Shown one piece after another: positions 1 through 8,900 of a stretch of 38,805 nucleotides of DNA. This stretch comes from Sedimentisphaerales bacterium (GTDB lineage: Bacteria > Planctomycetota > Phycisphaerae > Sedimentisphaerales > SG8-4). The number at the start of each line of letters is the position of its first letter. Positions within the stretch are counted from its first letter, which is position 1. The position numbers were made by a program, and so were the translations under genes. The notes under the pieces are model-generated. The model worked only from the letters and a program-made list of their open reading frames with translations. It searched no databases and was not told the DNA's origin. The stretch covers positions 1-38,805 of the forward strand of contig JAFGCA010000725.1 of NCBI GenBank assembly GCA_016932895.1, read 5' to 3'.

Positions 1-2
1 CG

Positions 3-515
3 ATCATGGGACACTCGAAGATGGGCAAGGCCACCCTCTGGACCGCGGCCCAGGACGAGCGCTTCGCGCTGGCGATTTCGGCCCAGTCCGGCTGCGCCGG
101 TGCGGCCCTGTGGAGACGACGCTCCGGCGAGACCCTCGAGAAGATGGTCACCCGCTTTCCCTACTGGCTCTGTCGCAACGCGTGGAAGTTCGTGAACCAG
201 GAGGACGATCTGCCCGTCGATCAGCACATGCTGCTGGCCTGCATCGCGCCGCGGCCGGTCTACGTGCACAGCGGCGTCGAGGACACCTGGGCCGACGGAC
301 GCGGCGAATACCTCTCGGCCTACCATGCCGGCGAGGTGTACCGCCTGCTCGGCAAGAAGGGCCTGACCTCCGAGGCGTCGCCGCCCGTGGGCCAGGCCAT
401 CATCGAAAGCGACGTCGGCTACCACATCCGCCCGGGCGGCCACTCCATTACCATGTACGATTGGGACCGCTTCCTGGACTTCGCCGATTACCACCTCAAG
501 AAACAGACCCCCTGA
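3..515 (+). CDS. CE15-type glucuronoyl esterase-like carbohydrate esterase, 3' part
   Basis: This is the C-terminal part of an alpha/beta-hydrolase; the reading frame is open through the left window edge, so the start is missing. Visible family marks are the nucleophile elbow GHSKMGK just inside the window (Ser as nucleophile), then DERFALAISAQSGCAGAAL, the conserved LPVDQHML segment, IAPRPVYV, and a C-terminal GGHS carrying the probable catalytic His. Together these match the CE15 glucuronoyl (methyl)esterase family, which cleaves ester links between lignin or alcohols and 4-O-methylglucuronate on xylan; many environmental members have broader or unknown substrates. Family members usually carry GCSR at the elbow; here it is GHSK. 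Its signal peptide would lie outside the window. The family call is good, the exact substrate is unknown. Confidence 0.82.
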   Translation: MMGHSKMGKATLWTAAQDERFALAISAQSGCAGAALWRRRSGETLEKMVTRFPYWLCRNAWKFVNQEDDLPVDQHMLLACIAPRPVYVHSGVEDTWADGRGEYLSAYHAGEVYRLLGKKGLTSEASPPVGQAIIESDVGYHIRPGGHSITMYDWDRFLDFADYHLKKQTP

Positions 516-564
516 CGACCGGCTGGGTCACTCCCACCACGGGCCCGAGCCGGCCGGACAGGGG

Positions 565-1320
565 AAAATTGGCTTTGTTTGGCGCGGGCGGGTCCTTCGC
601 TCCGTGTCTGTGAAGATATCCTCGCATACGCGTGGCAGCGTCAAGCGCCAGCTTGGCGATGGTGGGCTTCTCCGCTTCGTATGCAGGTGAAGGTTTCCCA
701 TGCATTGCGCCATCGCCAAGGCCTGCGGCCTTGACGCTGCCACCCCAGTGGCCGACGGAGGGCGGTATCCAGGCGCCGCAAAACTCATGCGCACACTCTG
801 CTTGCATCCAGAGCCTCATACCGCCGAACGGCTCCGACTCCGCAAATTGGCTTTGTTCTCCACGGGCTGCAATCCGCCCGTTTTCGCACACCTCCTTTCC
901 TGCAAAGTACCCGGCTTCTGGTGCGCCACCTGCAAATTGGCTTTGTTTGGCGCGCCCCCACAGAACACCCGGGCGGGCGCTCCCGCGCCGGAGAATTGGC
1001 TTCGTTTTCCCGCCCGACCCTCGTTTTCAGTACCGAAAGGCGGGAAATTGGCTTCGTTTGGCGCAACCCGGTCCTCCACTCCCTCTGGCAGGACCGCTCG
1101 CCCGAACCACCCCGCCCAGCCAAATTGGCTTTGTTTGGCGCAGCGGCCACAATGCCCCGCCCGGCCAGCTCGCCCCGGCCAAATTGGCTTTGTTTGGCGC
1201 AACGGCGCCCAACGCCCCACCCGGCCAGCTCGCTCCGGCCAAATTGGTTTCGTTTGGCGCAGCGGTACCCAAAAACCCCGCCGGCCAAGCCTGGACCGGA
1301 AAATTGGCTTCGCTTGGCGC
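565..1320 (+). repeat. Cluster of nine short direct repeats (AAATTGGCTTTGTTTGGCGC)
   Basis: A 20-base core, AAATTGGCTTTGTTTGGCGC, occurs nine times in the same orientation, starting near 565, 843, 932, 992, 1043, 1121, 1180, 1240 and 1300. The copies near 843 and 992 match only over their first part (AATTGGCTTTGTT or AATTGGCTTCGTT), and others differ by C/T changes such as TTTCGTTTGG. The last four are spaced 59, 60 and 60 bases and share GC-rich spacer sequence (CCGGCCAGCTCG and similar), so that part is a degenerate tandem repeat with a unit of about 60 bases. The AT-rich start of each core stands out against its GC-rich surroundings. I infer a genome-wide dispersed repeat; function unknown. 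Confidence 0.9.
632..743. repeat. Long inverted repeat (hairpin-forming, arms of about 30 bases)
   Basis: The left arm contains GTGGCAGCGTCAAG (632-645) followed by CTTGGCGATGG (652-662). The right arm contains CCATCGCCAAG (710-720) followed by CTTGACGCTGCCAC (730-743). Both blocks are exact reverse complements, 14 and 11 bases, in mirrored order, giving a stem with a small internal loop and a terminal loop of about 47 bases. A second, shorter dyad follows (GGCGGTAT at 761-768 with ATACCGCC at 818-825). The structure lies between the first and second direct-repeat copies. It could be a MITE-like element, a folded RNA, or a bidirectional terminator; the sequence alone does not decide. Confidence 0.75.
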
Positions 1321-1699
1321 ACACGCCCCCGCGCATCGCCCCCCGATCCCGGCCCCCGGCCAGACCCGCACCCACAGCTCCGCCCGCCACACCGGCGACG
1401 GCGCCCAGGCCCCAACCGAAGAATTCCTGCGTCCGAAATCATGATCCGCCGTTCAATGCTTCCTACCAGAAGTCTCGTATTGTAGTTCTCCGATTATCAT
1501 ACCATGCGGCACCGTCGCCGTCAAGGAAAAAAGCATCAGCGTGCGGACATTGCCACGAGTGATGCGCAGACTATGGGTGGTTAATCTGGCGGAGCGATCT
1601 GCGGACGTTGGTTTTGCGAGCCCGAAGATACGGAGTCGGGCCAAGAGATACCTAATCGATTAAGCTGAGCAGACTCGGTAGTCTCAATTTGTCGCTGGT

Positions 1700-1939
1700 C
1701 TATTTGTGGTCTGGACTTTCCGTGAGGTCCTTGACAAGCGATTTGAGTCTGTCGATGTCGGCCTTTATGGTTTGTAACGCGCAGGAAACGCAGTAATGGT
1801 CCCATGATCGGCCGTTCGGCACCTTGAGGCGACGATCTCCACGCAGGATGCGGTGGGAGTTTACGTGTTGGCAGTTGTGTGCCTTCTTGGCAACGTCTAC
1901 AGTGACCTTCCCGGGAATGAGTGACTTTGGTCTAGGCAT
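1700..1939 (-). CDS. Small zinc-finger-like protein, coupled to the upstream helicase
   Basis: A 79-residue protein whose ATG (1937-1939) overlaps the helicase stop codon in the string ATGCCTAG. A GAGGAG ribosome-binding sequence sits about seven bases upstream, inside the end of the helicase gene, so translational coupling is likely. A longer start at 1966 is open but has no better binding site. Visible features are a basic N-terminus, potential metal ligands Cys23, His25, His29, Cys50 and Cys53 (C-x-H spaced from C-x-x-C, as in small treble-clef or PARP-type fingers), and a charged helical C-terminus (residues 57-74). I do not recognise a named family. The coupling suggests it works with the helicase, perhaps as a nucleic-acid-binding partner; that is inference. 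Confidence 0.75.
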   Translation of the reverse strand: MPRPKSLIPGKVTVDVAKKAHNCQHVNSHRILRGDRRLKVPNGRSWDHYCVSCALQTIKADIDRLKSLVKDLTESPDHK

Positions 1940-3722
1940 TGAAGAACTCCTCTTCAACTTGGACACGAATTGTCTCGAGTGCGCCCGCGGCTTGGTCCAA
2001 ATCTGCTTGGGTGTACTCGTTACGGGGTATGTCAGCTACCCGTTCACGGATCAATTGGTCAATTCGAGACTTGATTGTGACGAAGTTGGATTTCCCTATG
2101 TGTTGTCTATCAAGCTCGTGGCCTTCGGGGTTTATATTCCGCTGATTCAGAATTGTCCCGGCAAGGAGTCTCACTCTGGCATCCAAACGGGTCCTGGCCG
2201 CTTGACGGCGCCGTACGCGGGTCGTTGGGATTGGCTGATGTTCATAAGCTTCTATGATATCTTGAACGGAGTAACCGCCTTCCTGCAATGTTCGGATAGC
2301 ACGCATGGCTTCTTCGTCTTGAAGGAGGGGGATTTCTTGCACCGTCACCCCTGACTGTCGACGTACATCCACTTGGGCGGCATTTGGAGTATTGGGTCGG
2401 ATCTCTATCTCTGTGGCGTTGGAGAAATCGAGGCCTTCGATAGGAAGGAGTTGATCGAAGAATTCTTGGTCTGCTTCGCTAAAATCCCTAAAATCATCCC
2501 AGCGCCGCGCGATGTTGGCCCCGGCATGAAAGACGACCGTTCCTTGGTTGAGGGGACTGTCTTTGTCTTCTTGGTCTATGACCCGCATAATGCGACCGAC
2601 GAATTGCACGAAAGGAGATAGCTCGCTGAAGATACTGCAGACAGCTGCCACGCTAAGATAGGAATGGTCGAAACCTTCACCAAGCTTTCTGACTTGGACG
2701 ATGACATCCAGCTGATGATTCTCCAGGCGATCGAGAACTTGATCGTTAGCTGCGGCCTGCAAACGACTGTGTATGAAGTCTGCACGCAAACGCCGAGCAC
2801 GGTATCCCTCGACAATCTGATGGCAATGGTCGAAATTCAGGGCAGACGCAATGATCTTATGTCGTGAGTCGCCGGTTTCCGTACGAATTCGGCGGAGTTC
2901 GTGGATGGATGCATCGATTATGGTCGTCAACGTTTCTTGCGATGACACAATGCTACGACGGAAGCTCGCGTCTTCTTCGCCGAGGCGACGAACCTCATCA
3001 AGAGAAACCTCAATCTCCTCTTCACCCTCAAGACGTACGTAGCGAAGCGTGGCAGGATTCAGGACTAGCGCTTTCAGTCTCTTGACATACCCCTCGGCGA
3101 TGGCGTCTCTAACGGGATACGAGTAACGGATGCGTCCAGGCATTAGCTGTCCGTCGGCTCGTCTTGGAGTAGCAGAGAAGTTTATGATGCGTGCATGGGG
3201 AAAAGTCTGTTTGAGAATCTCCCAGCTATTGGCGACGGCATGATGCCCTTCATCAAAGAGGATAAGGTCGAAGTAGTCCTCAGGGAGATTTGTCAGCCAA
3301 CGGTTGTCGGCGCCCTGGAGCTGGTCGATGTTCGTGATGACGACATCGGATTCGTCAAGGTCGCCCCTATTAGTCGTGGTTCCGCGAATCTCGACTGGTT
3401 CAGGGAATACACTGCCCTCGAGTACGTTGCATTTGGCGTAGAAGAACTTGTCCCCGGAAGTTGGATCAAAGGTCTCATAGAGTTGTTCCGCAATCTTAAC
3501 GTACGGGGCGACGACCAAGACGCGACGGGACCCGCAGGCGAACGGAGCGATGGAAATGAGACCCGACTTTCCGCATCCTACGGGCAATACAATACCTATC
3601 TCGCTTTCCGCCGAGGAGTCTTGAAAATGCTCTTCGATACGCGCGAAGCCATCGCGCTGGGGAATGCGAAGCCTCGGATTGTCTCTGATATACGGCTGAA
3701 GTTGACTAAAAAGGTCAGGCAT
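1932..3722 (-). CDS. DEAD/DEAH-type SF2 helicase (ResIII-like)
   Basis: A 596-residue superfamily 2 ATPase. Using the ATG at 3722, which has GGAG seven bases upstream (a start at 3737 lacks one), the motifs are Walker A GCGKS at residues 49-53, DEGHH at 157-161 (motif II), SAT at 183-185 (motif III), and QFVGRIMR at 373-380 (motif VI, arginine finger). This is the core of type III restriction-like or phage-defence-type helicases. No nuclease or methylase motif is visible; the C-terminal 200 residues are charged and unassigned. The gene is clearly lower in G+C (near 50% by eye) than its neighbours and lies on the opposite strand, which suggests horizontal acquisition. It is followed by a coupled small zinc-finger-like gene. 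A role in defence or DNA repair is possible but unproven. Confidence 0.9.
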   Translation of the reverse strand: MPDLFSQLQPYIRDNPRLRIPQRDGFARIEEHFQDSSAESEIGIVLPVGCGKSGLISIAPFACGSRRVLVVAPYVKIAEQLYETFDPTSGDKFFYAKCNVLEGSVFPEPVEIRGTTTNRGDLDESDVVITNIDQLQGADNRWLTNLPEDYFDLILFDEGHHAVANSWEILKQTFPHARIINFSATPRRADGQLMPGRIRYSYPVRDAIAEGYVKRLKALVLNPATLRYVRLEGEEEIEVSLDEVRRLGEEDASFRRSIVSSQETLTTIIDASIHELRRIRTETGDSRHKIIASALNFDHCHQIVEGYRARRLRADFIHSRLQAAANDQVLDRLENHQLDVIVQVRKLGEGFDHSYLSVAAVCSIFSELSPFVQFVGRIMRVIDQEDKDSPLNQGTVVFHAGANIARRWDDFRDFSEADQEFFDQLLPIEGLDFSNATEIEIRPNTPNAAQVDVRRQSGVTVQEIPLLQDEEAMRAIRTLQEGGYSVQDIIEAYEHQPIPTTRVRRRQAARTRLDARVRLLAGTILNQRNINPEGHELDRQHIGKSNFVTIKSRIDQLIRERVADIPRNEYTQADLDQAAGALETIRVQVEEEFFNA

Positions 3723-3824
3723 ACTGCGGCTCCACATATCGGGTTAGCTTCAACGCAAGGCGCTGCCAATTCGGGCGACGCCACCATTATTCCCGCAAAT
3801 GAGAACTTCGTGATCGCTACTCAC

Positions 3825-3836
3825 TGGTGCGCACCA
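3825..3836. promoter_or_regulatory. 12-base perfect palindrome upstream of helicase operon
   Basis: TGGTGCGCACCA is its own reverse complement. It lies about 103 bases upstream of the helicase start on the minus strand and could be an operator for that unit. There is no second copy nearby, and no regulator gene is in the window. Confidence 0.3.
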
Positions 3837-3886
3837 TGGTCTCTCGTAGTATTATCGACATTTCAGGCTGGCGACTTTAGGTCCAA

Positions 3887-3920
3887 ACCGAGAGAATTAG
3901 CTGTTTCTCGGTGTTTTTCT
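3887..3920 (+). terminator. Possible rho-independent terminator
   Basis: ACCGAGA (3887-3893) pairs with TCTCGGT (3906-3912) across a 12-base loop, and is followed by GTTTTTCTTC. On the plus strand this has the stem plus T-run form of an intrinsic terminator. The stem is only seven pairs, and no plus-strand gene ends just upstream, so it may instead belong to an unseen short transcript or a leader. Confidence 0.35.
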
Positions 3921-4069
3921 TCACGATCCTTGTGTTTTGCGTGGTCAGCAAGAGAGAGAGATTGTCAATTTGCTGTTTATGGTCCTACCATGTAGAGCAT
4001 GTGGGGCATGGAGAATGGGAGGAGCGGTGTGCACGGTACACCCTGCGGGGTAGCGGGGATGAGGCGGTG

Positions 4070-4098
4070 TTGACAGGTGGGGGGCTGGGTGATAGAAG
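4070..4098 (+). promoter_or_regulatory. Candidate sigma-70-type promoter for the C69 peptidase gene
   Basis: A perfect -35 hexamer TTGACA at 4070-4075 is followed 17 bases later by TAGAAG (4093-4098, four of six matches to TATAAT), about 70 bases before the GTG start at 4169. Only the -35 box is strong; the spacer is very G-rich. Confidence 0.3.
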
Positions 4099-4168
4099 CC
4101 AGGGGGAGTTTCGGGTGGTTTTTGGTGTTTGCGCGTCCTGTGATTGGGTTAATGACAAGGGGAAGATC

Positions 4169-5803
4169 GTGAAGAGAGTGGCTTGGCTTTCCGGTTGGGT
4201 TTTGGGCTGTGCGGTTTTGGGGTGGGGCGTTTCGGCGCGGGCTTGCACGAGCTACCTGGTCTCGAAAGGGGCGTCGGCGGACGGCTCGACGATGATCACG
4301 TATGCGGCCGATTCGCACACGCTGTACGGGGAGCTCTATTTCACAGCGGCCGCCGATCATCTGCCCGGGGAGATGCGCGACATCCACGATTGGGATTCGG
4401 GCAAGCATCTCGGTCAGATCGAGCAGGTGCCCCATACGTACACGGTCGTGGGGAACATGAACGAGCACCAGCTCTGCATCAGCGAGACGACCTGGGGCGG
4501 GCGCAAGGAGCTGCGCGACCCGAACGCCGGCATGGACTACGGCAGCCTGATCTACGTGACGCTGGAGCGGGCCCGCTCGGCGCGGCAGGCGGTCGAGGTC
4601 ACCGGCGATCTGCTGGCCCGGTACGGCTACTACAGCTCGGGCGAGTCGTTCTCGATCGCCGATCCCAACGAGGTCTGGATCATGGAGATCATCGGGAAGG
4701 GCCCGGACCGCAAGGGCGCCGTCTGGGTGGCCCGCCGCGTGCCCGACGGCTACGTCTGCGCCCACGCCAATCAGGCCCGCATCCGGACGTTTCCCCTGAA
4801 CGATCCGGCGAACTGCCTCTACGAGAAAGACACGATCCAACTGGCGCGGGACAAAGGCTGGTTCGACGGCGCCGACGGCGAGTTCAGCTTCGCCGATGCC
4901 TACGCGCCCGCGGACTTCGGCGCCCTGCGCTTCTGCGAGGCGCGGGTCTGGAGCGCGTTTCGGCGGATTGCCCCGTCGCTGGACCTGTCCGTGGAGTCGG
5001 TCAGAGGGGCGCCGGATGCCAGGCCCCTGCCGCTGTGGGTCAGGCCCGAGAAGAAGCTGGCGGTGCGCGACGTGATGGAGCTGATGCGCGATCACTTCGA
5101 GGGCACCGAGCTCGACATGACCAAAGACGTCGGGGCCGGGCCGTTCCACCTGCCGTACCGCTGGCGGCCGCTGACCTGGGAGGCCGACGGCGTGAAGTAC
5201 TGCAACGAGAGAGCGGCCTCCACCCAGCAGACCGGGTTCTCCTTCGTGTCGCAGGCCCGTTCGTGGCTGCCCGATCCGATTGGCGGCGTCCTTTGGTTCG
5301 GCGTCGACGATACCTACAGCACCGTGTATGTCCCCATGTACTGCGGGATCAAGGAAGTGCCGCGAAGCTACGCGGCCGGCACCGGTGACTTCTACCACTT
5401 CACCTGGGACTCGGCGTTCTGGGTCTTCAACTTCGTCGCGAATTACTCCTACCAGCGCTACAGCGACATGATCGTGGACGTCCGCAAGGTGCAGCGCGAG
5501 CTGGAGGGGCGTTTCGGCGCCGAGCAGGCGGGCACGGACGAGGTCGCCCTGAAGCTGTATCGGGAGTCGCCTCAATTGGCGCGGGACTACCTGACCGGGT
5601 ACTGCCTCGAGCGCGGCGACGCCACGGTAAAGCGCTGGAAGCAGTTGGGCGAATCCCTCATCGTCAAGTACCTCGACGGCAACGTCAGAAACGAGGCGGG
5701 CAAGGTCACGCACCCGGGCTATCCGAAATCCTGGTACCGCAAGATCGCCGGGGAAACGGGCGATCATTTCAAGGTGATCGAGAGCGAGGACGACGGTTCG
5801 TGA
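4169..5803 (+). CDS. Secreted C69-family peptidase (dipeptidase/acyl-hydrolase type)
   Basis: A 544-residue protein. The GTG at 4169 is chosen because AAGGGGAAG lies just upstream and a classic signal peptide follows directly (basic start, hydrophobic stretch, then SARA). Cleavage after Ala25 would expose Cys26 in CTSYLVSKGASADGSTMI, the N-terminal-nucleophile signature of family C69 (PepD-like dipeptidases and related Ntn hydrolases). Cys26 is therefore the predicted catalytic nucleophile, generated by signal cleavage itself rather than by autoproteolysis. The body carries family-typical segments such as GNMNEHQLCISETTWGG and a Gly/Tyr/Trp-rich C-terminal half. It would act in the periplasm or outside the cell on peptides; the exact substrate is not predictable. 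The next gene begins about 100 bases downstream. Confidence 0.85.
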   Translation: MKRVAWLSGWVLGCAVLGWGVSARACTSYLVSKGASADGSTMITYAADSHTLYGELYFTAAADHLPGEMRDIHDWDSGKHLGQIEQVPHTYTVVGNMNEHQLCISETTWGGRKELRDPNAGMDYGSLIYVTLERARSARQAVEVTGDLLARYGYYSSGESFSIADPNEVWIMEIIGKGPDRKGAVWVARRVPDGYVCAHANQARIRTFPLNDPANCLYEKDTIQLARDKGWFDGADGEFSFADAYAPADFGALRFCEARVWSAFRRIAPSLDLSVESVRGAPDARPLPLWVRPEKKLAVRDVMELMRDHFEGTELDMTKDVGAGPFHLPYRWRPLTWEADGVKYCNERAASTQQTGFSFVSQARSWLPDPIGGVLWFGVDDTYSTVYVPMYCGIKEVPRSYAAGTGDFYHFTWDSAFWVFNFVANYSYQRYSDMIVDVRKVQRELEGRFGAEQAGTDEVALKLYRESPQLARDYLTGYCLERGDATVKRWKQLGESLIVKYLDGNVRNEAGKVTHPGYPKSWYRKIAGETGDHFKVIESEDDGS

Positions 5804-5904
5804 CGGGATGGCGGTTTCCCGGTCCTGTGTGGTATGATGGGGAGGATCGTCTTTGCCGCCGGGAGGATTCGGCGTCGGCAGTGGTCTGGATGAGGATCGG
5901 ATCG

Positions 5905-8900
5905 ATGAAAGCAAGAGTCACGTGTCTGTCCGTCGCATGGGTCTGTCTCGTCATATCCGGCGGTATAGTAGGCGCATCGAACGGCCTGGTTGCGCACTGG
6001 GCGTTCGACGAGCTTGCGGAGGGGACATTCGCGAATGCTGCCGGTGTGGGTCTGGCTGCGCGGCCCGAGAGCGGCGCATCGGTCGGACAGGGTGTTTTCG
6101 GCGCGGCGCTGTGGCTCGAGGGGCGAGCGGTGGTCCGGGTCCGGGCCAGCGCGGTGTTCGAAGATTTGCCGGAGCTGGCGATATCGGCATGGGTCCAGCC
6201 CGTGGAGCTGTCCAACTATCGCGAGATCTTTCGCAAGGAAGACGGGGCCCGGCGGCTTCTGTTCTCGTTTCAGCACAGCGGTCAAATCCTGTCACTCGGC
6301 CTGCAGACGGAGGGGACGGGCTATCAGGAGCTCGATGCGCCGATCGATCCGTCCCTGCTGGTCGACCGTCAGTGGCACCACGTAGCCGGCACCTATGACG
6401 GCGCGAGAATGAACGTCTATCTCGACGGCTTGCTCATTGGATCGCAGAGGAGATCGGGACGAATCATTTCGGGCGGTCCCGCCGACGCCTTCGTAGGGTC
6501 CTCGGGGGGCACGGGCGAATATTTCCAGGGAGGGATCGACGACCTGCGGCTGCTTGCGGTGGCGCTGCCGGCCGAAGGAATCGCCGCGCTGTACGAGGAA
6601 GGGCTCTCGGCGATGCTGGCCGACGTCGGCACGCACCGGCGGCAGGCGGAGACGCTGTACCGGGAGAGGGCGACGTTTGCCGAGACGATGGCGGCCACGC
6701 GCGCGAATCTGATGGAAGAGGCCGTACCGGACGTTCTGGTGAGAATCGTTCAGTCGAAGCTGGCTACGAAGTTTCCCGATTCCTACGCCGAGTTCCTGGA
6801 GGTAACCGGCAGCCAGCCCCGCGCCTATCTCACGGCCCGCGGGACTTTGTGGAACGTTCAGCAGGCCCGGCGACTGATGGGCATGGTGACGGAGTACAAA
6901 CCCCTTACGGAGGGGCAGTGGGCCCGGCTCAGCGAGGCCGAGCGCAGGGTCTGGCGGGACGTCGAGGAACTGGAAGCGAAGTTTGCGCGGCTGGAAGAGA
7001 TGGGGCCGGCCGGAGCGTGTGACGCCGACTGGATTGAGGCTATCCTCGATGCCGGTAGGCGGATCGTGCGCCGGCCCGTGCAGCATGAGGCAGTGGCGCC
7101 CTACGTCAAGCCGTACACGCCGCCGACGCGTGACTACTCGCCAACGCGGGCCGAGGAAATCATCAGACGGGACTGGCTGCATCAGGCCGACGGCACCGTA
7201 ACCGCCGAGGGGATCGAGAATGAAATCCGTTGGGCCCGTGACGTCGCGGCCAGGATTGCCCGGGATCACGGCGGGAACGTCGATTTCTCGAAGGAACTGG
7301 CTGAGCTCGAGGCCCTGGAAGCCCGGGCCGCCGCCGGCGCGGACGAGACGCTGTATTTCGCGGTGCGCCGAGTCAAACGCAGGATCATGTTCGCCAATCC
7401 CGTTGTCGATTTTGACGCAGTGCTGTTCGTCGATATTCCGTTTCCGCAGGGCTCGGAGTGGCCGCACGAGACGCGCCACCGGCTCGGGTACATGGCGGTT
7501 CCCGGGGGACGGCTGCTGATTCTCGAAGGCTTGTCGCCGGCGGGAGACCTGACGAAGCTGATGCCGCACGAGCCGCTGCACGGGACGTTTTGGCGACCCG
7601 ATCTGTCGTTTGACGCCAGGCGCGTGCTGTTCTGCTTCCATCCCGCCAACGAGAAGAACTTCCACCTCTACGAGATCAATATCGACGGCTCCGGGCTGCG
7701 GCAGATCACGGCCGGCATATACGACGACGTGGACCCCATCTATCTGCCTGATGGTAAGCACATCGTCTTCGCCAGCACGCGCGGTCACAATTACGTCCGC
7801 TGCATGCCGCCCACGAACTCGTTCACGCTTACGCGGTGCGATCTCGAGGGCAGGAACATGTATCTCATCTCCCGCAACAACGAGCCGGACTATCTGCCGG
7901 CGCTGCTGCGTGACGGCCGGGTGATCTACACCCGCTGGGAATACGTCGACAAGCCGCTCTGGCGGGCGCAATCCCTGTGGACGATGCGTCCCGACGGGAC
8001 CCAGGCGGCTACCTTCTGGGGCAATCAAACGGTTTGGCCCGATCTGCTCAAGGACGCGCGGCAGATACCGGGCAGCGACCGGGTCATGTTCACCGGTTCG
8101 GCCCACCACAACTGGTTTGCCGGCAGTATCGGCATCGTTGACACGCAGGAAGGACTGAACTTTCCCCATGGCCTGACCAAGGTCACCGCCGAGCTGGAAT
8201 GGCCCGAATCGGGCAACGGTCCCGTCGATCCGATCGAGTCGCAGACGTATCACAGAAGCGGCACCTACCGCGCCTATCAGAGCCCGTATCCGCTGAGCGA
8301 AGCGGATTTTCTCGTTTCCGCCAATCGGGAGGGCAAGTTCGTCCTTTATCTCATGGATACCCGCGGCAACAAGGAGCTTATCTATGAGGGGACGCATAAT
8401 ATTCTGCACGCCATGCCGTTGAAGCCTCGCCGGCGTCCGCCCGTGATGCCGAGCACGGTGCGCTGGCCCGGGATGGCCGAGCGGCACGATCCGGCCGGAG
8501 GCGTCATCTACAGCAACGACGTGTACCAGAACGCCCCGGCGCCGCTTCGGGGCAAGGCGAAGTACCTCCGCATCCTGACGATGGATGCCAAGACGTACAG
8601 CTATTGGTACAAGCGGCCCTACGCTTCGACCGGTCCGGTGGTGTCCATGGTGTCGTCGGAGGGGGTCAAACGCATTCTGGGGACGGTGCCCATCGAACGG
8701 GACGGATCGATCTCCTTCCGGGCGCCTTCGGGAAGGGCGCTCTACTTCCAGTTGCTCGACGAGCGGTATCGCGCCCTGCAAACCATGCGATCCGTCACCG
8801 GTGTCATGCCGGGCGAGACCCGGGGCTGCCTGGGATGTCACGCGATGCACAGCGTAGCCCCGAGCGCCGCGAGTTCGGCTGTGGCGCTGGCGCGTCGGCC

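Larger units (their letters stand above)
516..1699. other. Gene-free stretch with direct and inverted repeats
   Basis: About 1.2 kb with no convincing gene. Several long open frames exist on both strands between roughly 500 and 1560, but their translations are proline/arginine-rich and are dominated by the same short peptide (for example KLALFGA, IGFVWR, NKANLAG, depending on frame) because each reads through the direct repeat described separately. No ribosome-binding site or family similarity was seen. The stretch holds a long inverted repeat at 632-743, an 8-base dyad pairing 761-768 with 818-825, and nine direct repeats from 565 to 1320. From 1321 to 1699 nothing further was recognised beyond a 10-base palindrome near 1653-1662. 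Confidence 0.7.
3723..4168. other. Divergent intergenic region between helicase and C69 peptidase
   Basis: About 450 bases without a convincing gene. It separates the minus-strand helicase from the plus-strand peptidase and so should contain both promoters. Seen here: a perfect 12-base palindrome TGGTGCGCACCA at 3825-3836, about 100 bases before the helicase start; a terminator-like hairpin at 3887-3920; and a TTGACA hexamer at 4070. The left half is AT-richer, like the helicase, while the right half is GC-rich, so the boundary of the low-G+C island appears to lie at roughly 3950-4020. Confidence 0.6.

Noticed and set aside
1121..1320. CRISPR-like array: about 20-base repeats at 59-60 base spacing
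   Set aside because: Spacers share sequence with each other (CCGGCCAGCTCG and similar), repeats vary, spacing is irregular to the left, and no cas genes are in the window. It fits a degenerate tandem or dispersed repeat better.
496..1562. Several open frames of 120-270 codons on both strands
   Set aside because: All read through the direct-repeat cluster and gain their length from repeat periodicity and high G+C; translations are repetitive and of low complexity, with no binding sites or family matches.
3911..4168. Longer N-terminus for the C69 peptidase in the same frame
   Set aside because: It would place an unrelated 86-residue stretch before a clear signal peptide; the GTG at 4169 has its own ribosome-binding site and gives the expected N-terminal Cys after cleavage.
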